This document shows positions 1-2,953 of a stretch of DNA of 5,848 bases, piece by piece (position 1 is the stretch's first letter; every line of letters begins with the position of its first letter). Source of the stretch: JBBKWH01 sp037968855. GTDB lineage: Bacteria; Pseudomonadota; Gammaproteobacteria; Pseudomonadales; Moraxellaceae. Under the pieces are notes generated by a model. That model was not told the origin of the DNA and searched no databases. It saw only the letters and a list, made by a program, of their open reading frames with translations. A program made the position numbers and the translations under genes. The stretch spans positions 1-5,848 of the forward strand of contig JBBKWH010000086.1 in the NCBI GenBank assembly GCA_037968855.1. Direction: 5' to 3'.

Positions 1-262
1 CACATACACCTACTTCTGGCGTCCATGGATAAATGATGGCGGACAAATCAGGTCGAGGCAACGCGTAGAAATGGACATCGCTAGCTGCTTGTTCAGTACC
101 CGGACCCGTTTGGCCAACATGTAAGCCGCCAAATTGATTCAAAACCTCCAATGCTCTTGCGTGTCCAGATGCAACTTCATCTGGTTGTGGACGGCCAATC
201 GGTATCGGATTCCAGCCAGCAGAAACAAACAGAGGTTCGATCAGCGAGGTAAGATTGAGCAT
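1..262 (-). CDS. SUKH-3-like immunity protein, N-terminal part (3' end beyond window)
   Basis: The open frame starts at ATG 262 and runs off the left edge, giving 87 residues. An AGGA Shine-Dalgarno lies at 272-275, nine bases upstream, which decides this start; the frame stays open to about 366 and an ATG at 307 has no ribosome site. Visible motifs are AGW (residues 15-17), an acidic and alanine-rich helix, FGGL (44-47) followed by GPG (53-55), then a short strand region. AGW...FGGL is the pattern of the SUKH-3 branch of the SMI1/KNR4 superfamily, cytoplasmic proteins that neutralise secreted or contact-dependent toxins. I infer the family by eye, without a profile search. No toxin gene is seen beside it, so it may be an orphan immunity gene, a kind often carried as an integron cassette. 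A generic SUKH protein is the main alternative. Confidence 0.6.
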   Translation of the reverse strand, partial: MLNLTSLIEPLFVSAGWNPIPIGRPQPDEVASGHARALEVLNQFGGLHVGQTGPGTEQAASDVHFYALPRPDLSAIIYPWTPEVGVC

Positions 263-293
263 GCTTGAAAGTCCTAAATAAGTGCCGAGTAGA

Positions 294-367
294 AAGTAAT
301 CATGCATACATGATCTTATGCCCTGTGTTTTGCCAAGATACTCAATGATAGGATTGCATGATTACTT
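294..367. repeat. Perfect 13-bp inverted repeat with 48-base spacer
   Basis: AAGTAATCATGCA at 294-306 is the exact reverse complement of TGCATGATTACTT at 355-367. It sits just upstream of the SUKH-like start. The arms do not carry the RYYYAAC/GTTRRRY ends of an attC. It could be a structured mRNA leader, a regulator-binding pair or the remnant of a mobile-element end; the sequence does not decide which. Confidence 0.7.
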
Positions 368-438
368 ATTGAAGGTCGCTTACACGTAGGTAGGATCGAT
401 TGCACGGCTTTGGTTTGAGATGTTTGACGATTGCATGC

Positions 439-445
439 ATTTAAC
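439..445 (-). other. Candidate cassette boundary (GTTAAAT core)
   Basis: The minus strand reads TGCGTTAAATGC here, matching the integron core consensus GTTRRRY with the GCG lead-in common at the 3' ends of attC sites. It lies 11 bases past the stop of the RDD gene. A paired RYYYAAC arm 50-130 bases away, needed for a complete attC, is not recognisable; the only nearby symmetry is a weak TTGGC/GCCAA pair. It may be a degenerate attC overlapping the gene end, or a chance match. Confidence 0.35.
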
Positions 446-914
446 GCATTGGCATCTACGAAAGCCGGACGACACGTGTTTTAGCCAAAAAATCGCCAAG
501 GCGGCGGCGCTGCTTGCCAACAATGAACGCACAGTCAATAAGACCCAAGATGATCAGGCAAATATTGCGTACGCAGGATTGCATGTAGTTACATGGTTGC
601 CCAGTCTCAACGTTCACCACAGCGATTTTTGTGAACTTCTTGCCTATGCTCTGGCCACCGGGTAAGCCATCACAAAATAGCAGATACAGGAACCAAGCCA
701 AAAATGCTAGTTCCAGAGGAAGGTTGACTGCGCCGGCTCCAAGGTACATGGCTACACCGACTGCAAGTGCGACTAGGCCATCGATAAACTGTGCTGTGAA
801 TCGATCGCCGATGGATGCAAGCTGAAAACTCATTCCCTGTACCTTCTTCAATGTGGTTCGACAAGATGATTAGCATGTGAGTAGGTGCCGATTGTGGCTT
901 TGCAAACAGCCTAA
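445..914 (-). mobile_element. Putative gene cassette carrying the RDD-family gene
   Basis: The right boundary is well supported: it is the recombination point of the attC at 909-969, so whatever follows is expected to be the next cassette. The RDD gene begins about 80 bases in, in the same orientation, which suits a cassette. The left boundary rests only on the GTTAAAT heptamer at 439-445. Size would be 470 bp. Confidence 0.45.
456..833 (-). CDS. RDD-family small membrane protein
   Basis: This is a complete 125-residue protein. The ATG at 833 is preferred because AAGAAGG (842-848) lies eight bases upstream; an in-frame TTG at 851 would add six residues and bury that site. The N-terminal GDRFTAQFIDGLV gives the conserved Arg and Asp of the RDD domain. 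Hydrophobic spans fall at about residues 14-36, 40-55 and 90-106. The central PGGQSIGKK and the closing RRRLGDFLAKTRVV (third Asp) are typical, so the domain is whole and not truncated. RDD proteins sit in the inner membrane; some are proposed ion or solute exchangers, but the function here is unknown. It follows the attC at 909-969, and RDD proteins do occur as integron cassettes. The family call is strong; the role is open. Confidence 0.85.
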   Translation of the reverse strand: MSFQLASIGDRFTAQFIDGLVALAVGVAMYLGAGAVNLPLELAFLAWFLYLLFCDGLPGGQSIGKKFTKIAVVNVETGQPCNYMQSCVRNICLIILGLIDCAFIVGKQRRRLGDFLAKTRVVRLS

Positions 915-969
915 CGCCTCAGTTAAGCAGATCCCACGATGCTGGATCGGCTTGAACGAATTGTTAGGC
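909..969 (-). other. attC: attC recombination site (59-base-element type)
   Basis: The site is 61 bp. On the minus strand it opens with GCCTAAC (969-963) followed by AATTCGTTCAAGCCGA and closes with GAGGC then GTTAGGC (915-909). The outer heptamers are exact complements and the interior folds imperfectly, as an attC should. The AATTC..TCAAGCCGA left half and the GCTTAACT..GGCGTTAG right half closely resemble the attC of aadA-type cassettes as I know it. Orientation is therefore minus, placing it directly after the stop of the hypothetical gene at 985. IntI would cleave the bottom strand between G915 and T914. Confidence 0.93.
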
Positions 970-1358
970 GGCAGTCCGATGTTCTTAGTCTAACCAGACA
1001 TTGTGCAATAATCGCATATAGACGTCTGGTTCACTCTTATCAAAGATCTCCCGACCATCATCTCGAAGAATGCCAATTGCGACTAGATTGTCAGCCACTA
1101 ATTGAGTGACGTCTTGGTAATCTTCCAGATCTGATGGGGATCCAGAAGGAAACGGCCAGTCACCATCAGTGTCAGATACAAAAGCTATGGAGTCTCCGGG
1201 ATGCTCAAGCAAATACCAAGTTGCTATAGCGGCAGCCACTGGATTGCCAGCAAGCTCACGTTTTGTAGCGACGGGAATGTGAGCAAAATCGATAGTTTCA
1301 GCTCGGGTGAAATTTACTAGAGAGTACCAAGTCGCCATAAAAATTCTCTGCCATCTAA
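915..1358 (-). mobile_element. Integron gene cassette with a hypothetical gene and attC
   Basis: The 444-bp cassette runs from the TT of GTTAGAT (core at 1359-1353) to the G of GTTAGGC (915). The gene start lies only 20 bases inside the 5' boundary and the attC begins 15 bases after the stop, the compact layout expected of a mobile cassette. No integrase gene or recognised attI is present in the window. Confidence 0.8.
985..1338 (-). CDS. Hypothetical cassette-borne protein, 117 residues
   Basis: I do not recognise the family. The start is taken at ATG 1338 with AGAGA seven bases upstream; an upstream in-frame ATG at 1377 lies outside the cassette boundary at 1359 and would place plasmid-derived residues at the N-terminus. 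The protein is acidic and soluble with no signal peptide or membrane span. Tryptophans fall at residues 4, 41, 61 and 115. Noticeable segments are a helix with ELAGNPVAAAIATWYLL (28-44), GDSIAFVSDTDGDWPFPSG (48-66), DYQDVTQLVADNLVAIGIL (73-91) and the closing DVYMRLLHNVWLD. The alternating strands and helices suggest one compact domain. The reading frame is intact and the gene is followed at once by attC. Function is unknown. Confidence 0.85.
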   Translation of the reverse strand: MATWYSLVNFTRAETIDFAHIPVATKRELAGNPVAAAIATWYLLEHPGDSIAFVSDTDGDWPFPSGSPSDLEDYQDVTQLVADNLVAIGILRDDGREIFDKSEPDVYMRLLHNVWLD

Positions 1359-1359
1359 C
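1353..1359 (-). other. Cassette 5' boundary core (GTTAGAT)
   Basis: The minus strand reads AACGTTAGATGG, a full match to GTTRRRY and the same heptamer found at the ends of many attC sites. It lies 21 bases before the ATG at 1338. To its right an imperfect hairpin (GGCACC, AGTAC, GGTGGC at 1373-1389) is present but no partner heptamer, so it is either a degraded attC, an attI-like or secondary insertion site, or the plasmid-cassette junction. Confidence 0.6.
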
Positions 1360-1468
1360 GTTGGAAATCAACGGCACCAGTACGGTGGCGTCCGCTGGAT
1401 TGACTGAGACAGCTCACTTCTTTGCCTATCCCCCCATGACACCCACTCATCTGCAGCAATCAACCGCC

Positions 1469-1882
1469 TCACCCACCAACACGTACCCCACCCTCAAGCG
1501 CCTGATAGATTGCTAAGTTGATCACCCCTGCTCGGCTTTGACCTAACTTTTGTGCCATCGCATCGACACGGTCCAGCATCTCTTCGGTGATGGTCAGGCT
1601 GATCTGTACCTTATGGCCTTTACGCACGCGTTTCACCGGTCTGCCGGTTTTGCTGTGGCTTGGTAGGTCAGGGTCAGGCGAAATCGTTTGTTCTGCTGTC
1701 GTCTCACCTGTCACTTCTGTTGTCTTTTCACCTGTTTTTTCGTCTGCTTTTACTGCTCGCTTAGGCTGTTTGCTGGCCTGCTTTTTAGTGCCAGCAGACG
1801 CTGACGCTTGCTGGGCATGCAGTGGTTGTGGTGCTGGGATGATTTCATCACCGAATAAATCAAACAGGGGCTGTTCAGGCAT
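1469..1882 (-). CDS. Ribbon-helix-helix DNA-binding protein (CopG/ParG-like)
   Basis: The protein has 137 residues. Residues 1-15 form a short MPEQPLFDLFGDEII segment. Residues 20-85 are a Lys/Thr/Glu/Ala-rich disordered stretch. Residues 89-130 carry the fold: strand KVQISLTI (91-98), helix TEEMLDRVDAMAQKLG, the turn QSRAG and a second helix VINLAIYQAL. This is a ribbon-helix-helix dimer domain of the Arc/CopG/ParG type. Family members bind DNA as dimers and act as repressors or as centromere-binding partition adaptors with a ParA ATPase. No ParA is present, so autorepression or copy control is equally possible. The ATG at 1882 has only a weak TTGAG ahead of it. It is transcribed with the mob-side genes and is the last plasmid-type gene before the cassettes. 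Confidence 0.8.
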   Translation of the reverse strand: MPEQPLFDLFGDEIIPAPQPLHAQQASASAGTKKQASKQPKRAVKADEKTGEKTTEVTGETTAEQTISPDPDLPSHSKTGRPVKRVRKGHKVQISLTITEEMLDRVDAMAQKLGQSRAGVINLAIYQALEGGVRVGG

Positions 1883-2009
1883 CGCGGATACTCAATGGCA
1901 GGATCATGCTGGCTGGCGCTTGATCTGGGTGGTGATGGATCTGGGTATTGGCTGCGGTGTTTTTTGGTTCTGGTGTTCTTTTGTTTCGGGTGTTTGTTGG
2001 TTCTGCTGC
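1883..2009 (-). other. Intergenic spacer with CAGAACC repeats and an open +1 frame
   Basis: Minus-strand copies of CAGAACCAACAAACACC (2005-1989) and CAGAACCAAAAAACACC (1972-1956) are spaced 33 bases apart and differ at one position. The frame shifted by +1 from the DUF1456-like gene is open through the spacer to TGA at 1906-1904 and would encode a Gln/Pro/Thr-rich tail. The RHH gene starts at 1882. This may be RHH operator sequence or decayed coding sequence. Confidence 0.5.
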
Positions 2010-2375
2010 TTAGGTTGGCAGGGGTGGTTCTTTTGACTCGATTGTCGATGTTGCTGTCGATGTCGATGTTGACGTTTGATCCTGACCCGCCATCAGGGTG
2101 GCGAGCTGCTGGGGATCAAGCGGTCTAAACTGAAATACTTGATGCCCTTGTTGGGCTTGCGCGTCTCGGTATAAAAACAGGCCTTGGAAGAAGGCGTCTA
2201 GTTCTTGTGGCTGCATGGCTTTAAATGAGCTGTTGCTCGGCACACTGCGTAAGGAGCGCAGTCTAGAGGCACTGATCGGCAGACCACCTAAGGTAAACAA
2301 GGCCAACACCAAGTCAGCGTGCTTGGTGAGGCCTGTGAGGTGTAATACGGTTCTAAAGCAGTCGTTGGGACTCAC
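2010..2375 (-). CDS. DUF1456-like single-repeat protein with low-complexity tail
   Basis: The protein has 121 residues and starts at GTG 2375, which directly follows an in-frame TGA, so no earlier start exists; the ribosome site is weak. Residues 3-70 resemble one repeat of DUF1456 (YehS of E. coli): ND near the N-terminus, an L.L...ADLVLALFTLGG helix, an S..RLRSLRS helix, then FKAM..QELDAFFQGLF. YehS has two such repeats; here there is one. Residues 101-111 are a Ser/Thr tract (TSTSTSTATST) coded by a TCGACA-type microsatellite, followed by ESKEPPLPT. The biochemical role of DUF1456 is unknown. It begins 32 bases after the previous gene and may be translated with it. The family call rests on remembered similarity and could be wrong. 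Confidence 0.65.
   Translation of the reverse strand: MSPNDCFRTVLHLTGLTKHADLVLALFTLGGLPISASRLRSLRSVPSNSSFKAMQPQELDAFFQGLFLYRDAQAQQGHQVFQFRPLDPQQLATLMAGQDQTSTSTSTATSTIESKEPPLPT
2043..2075. repeat. Hexanucleotide microsatellite (TCGATG-type)
   Basis: About five imperfect TCGATG/TTGCTG/TTGACG hexamers on the plus strand encode the alternating Thr/Ser tract near the end of the DUF1456-like protein. Whole-hexamer slippage would lengthen or shorten the tail in frame; other length changes could connect the gene to the open frame downstream of its stop. Confidence 0.7.
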
Positions 2376-2407
2376 TCAGCTCTACCTGTCGATTCAAGCA
2401 ACCGCCA

Positions 2408-2692
2408 TCATGCCGAGAAGATAAAGCCCTCCTGTTGTTTGGCGTGTTGTAACCAGCTGGGCACCAAATACACCAAGGCACCGGCGGTGACGCCACTTAA
2501 ACAGTCGTTACGCGCTTGGCGTAGTACTTTTCTGGGTAACCAACACAGGCTGGTTTCACGTCCCCAGTCATATTGTTTGGGTAAGGCAAAACCAAGCGCA
2601 TGGGTTGTTTCGGTGATCGGCGGTTGGGCAAGATAAAAAGCGTCGTTTTCAGCAAACAACACGTCAGACAACATTAAAAGATCAGTACACAT
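2408..2692 (-). CDS. Hypothetical plasmid protein, 94 residues
   Basis: I do not recognise this protein. The ATG at 2692 is chosen because AGGAG (2700-2704) lies seven bases upstream; an in-frame ATG eight codons earlier has no such site and would overlap it. The protein is soluble, with no signal peptide. Noticeable parts are MCTDLLMLSDVL at the start, THALGFALP (30-38), a Trp-rich centre YDWG..SLCWLPRKVLRQARND (41-63), and GALVYLVPSWLQHAKQQ (71-87). The reading frame is intact, codon use resembles its neighbours, and a good ribosome site makes it a likely real gene. It sits 261 bases after mobA and 32 bases before the DUF1456-like gene, suggesting a short operon of plasmid accessory or copy-number functions. 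Confidence 0.75.
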   Translation of the reverse strand: MCTDLLMLSDVLFAENDAFYLAQPPITETTHALGFALPKQYDWGRETSLCWLPRKVLRQARNDCLSGVTAGALVYLVPSWLQHAKQQEGFIFSA

Positions 2693-2716
2693 GGTGCAGC
2701 TCCTGTACGGGGCCAA

Positions 2717-2953
2717 GTAATCGGGTTAGCTGCCTTGAAACAACAAAGACAACAATGGTTTAAACCACAAGCGCCTAGGCGGTGCTTGTTCGCTCAGTAT
2801 GCCCAATCAGAGCAGGACTGGGCAAGATATTAATATTAAAAGTGTGTTAAATATTGTTTAGTGTCTTTGGTCATCCAACACCATACCAACATGGTATTTG
2901 GCTTCACTACCATGACTCTGACTGACATGACCCTGACTGACATGACACAGTGC
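2717..2953. other. Spacer between mobA and the 94-residue gene, rich in inverted repeats
   Basis: In 237 bases there are four separate symmetric elements. TGGTTTAAACCA is a 12-bp palindrome (2756-2767). ACAAGC (2767-2772) pairs with GCTTGT (2784-2789) around GCCTAGGC. TGCCCA (2800-2805) pairs with TGGGCA (2819-2824). ATACCA (2883-2888) pairs with TGGTAT (2892-2897). An AT-rich tract with ATATTAATATT lies near 2827-2838. None is followed by a T-run on the minus strand, so no intrinsic terminator can be claimed. The AT-rich tract could hold a promoter for the downstream genes, or the region could be part of a replication origin; both are inference. Confidence 0.5.
2912..2946. repeat. 15-bp direct repeats just after mobA
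   Basis: ATGACTCTGACTGAC (2912-2926) is followed by ATGACCCTGACTGAC (2927-2941) and a partial ATGAC (2942-2946), with one mismatch between the full copies. The array ends eight bases short of the mobA stop codon. Direct repeats of this kind can be protein-binding sites or replication slippage products. Confidence 0.75.

Larger units (their letters stand above)
263..455. other. Non-coding spacer between the RDD gene and the SUKH-like gene
   Basis: This stretch of 193 bases has no supported gene. It contains the attC-core-like heptamer at 439-445, a perfect 13-bp inverted repeat, and three GCAATC words on the minus strand. If it belongs to the SUKH cassette, the untranslated leader would be about 177 bases, long for a cassette, and could hold that gene's own promoter. 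I see no clear -35/-10 pair. Confidence 0.5.

Noticed and set aside
439..464. Possible Xer pdif site (minus strand CTTTCGTAGAT ... GTTAAAT)
   Set aside because: The left arm resembles a XerC arm, but the spacer would be four instead of six bases and the XerD arm fits poorly (ATGCGTTAAAT); total length 26, not 28.
420..665. 81-codon plus-strand frame over the RDD gene
   Set aside because: Antisense shadow of the RDD coding sequence without a ribosome site or recognisable product.
670..876. 68-codon minus-strand frame starting upstream of the RDD gene
   Set aside because: It overlaps the RDD gene in another frame and lacks a domain; the RDD frame has the ribosome site and family motifs.
1587..2036. 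149-codon plus-strand frame over the RHH gene
   Set aside because: Shadow of the minus-strand gene, rich in Cys, Trp and Gly, with no domain; the RHH frame gives a coherent fold.
2880..2900. ATACCA/TGGTAT hairpin as the mobA terminator
   Set aside because: The stem is only six pairs, AT-rich, and not followed by a T-run on the minus strand.
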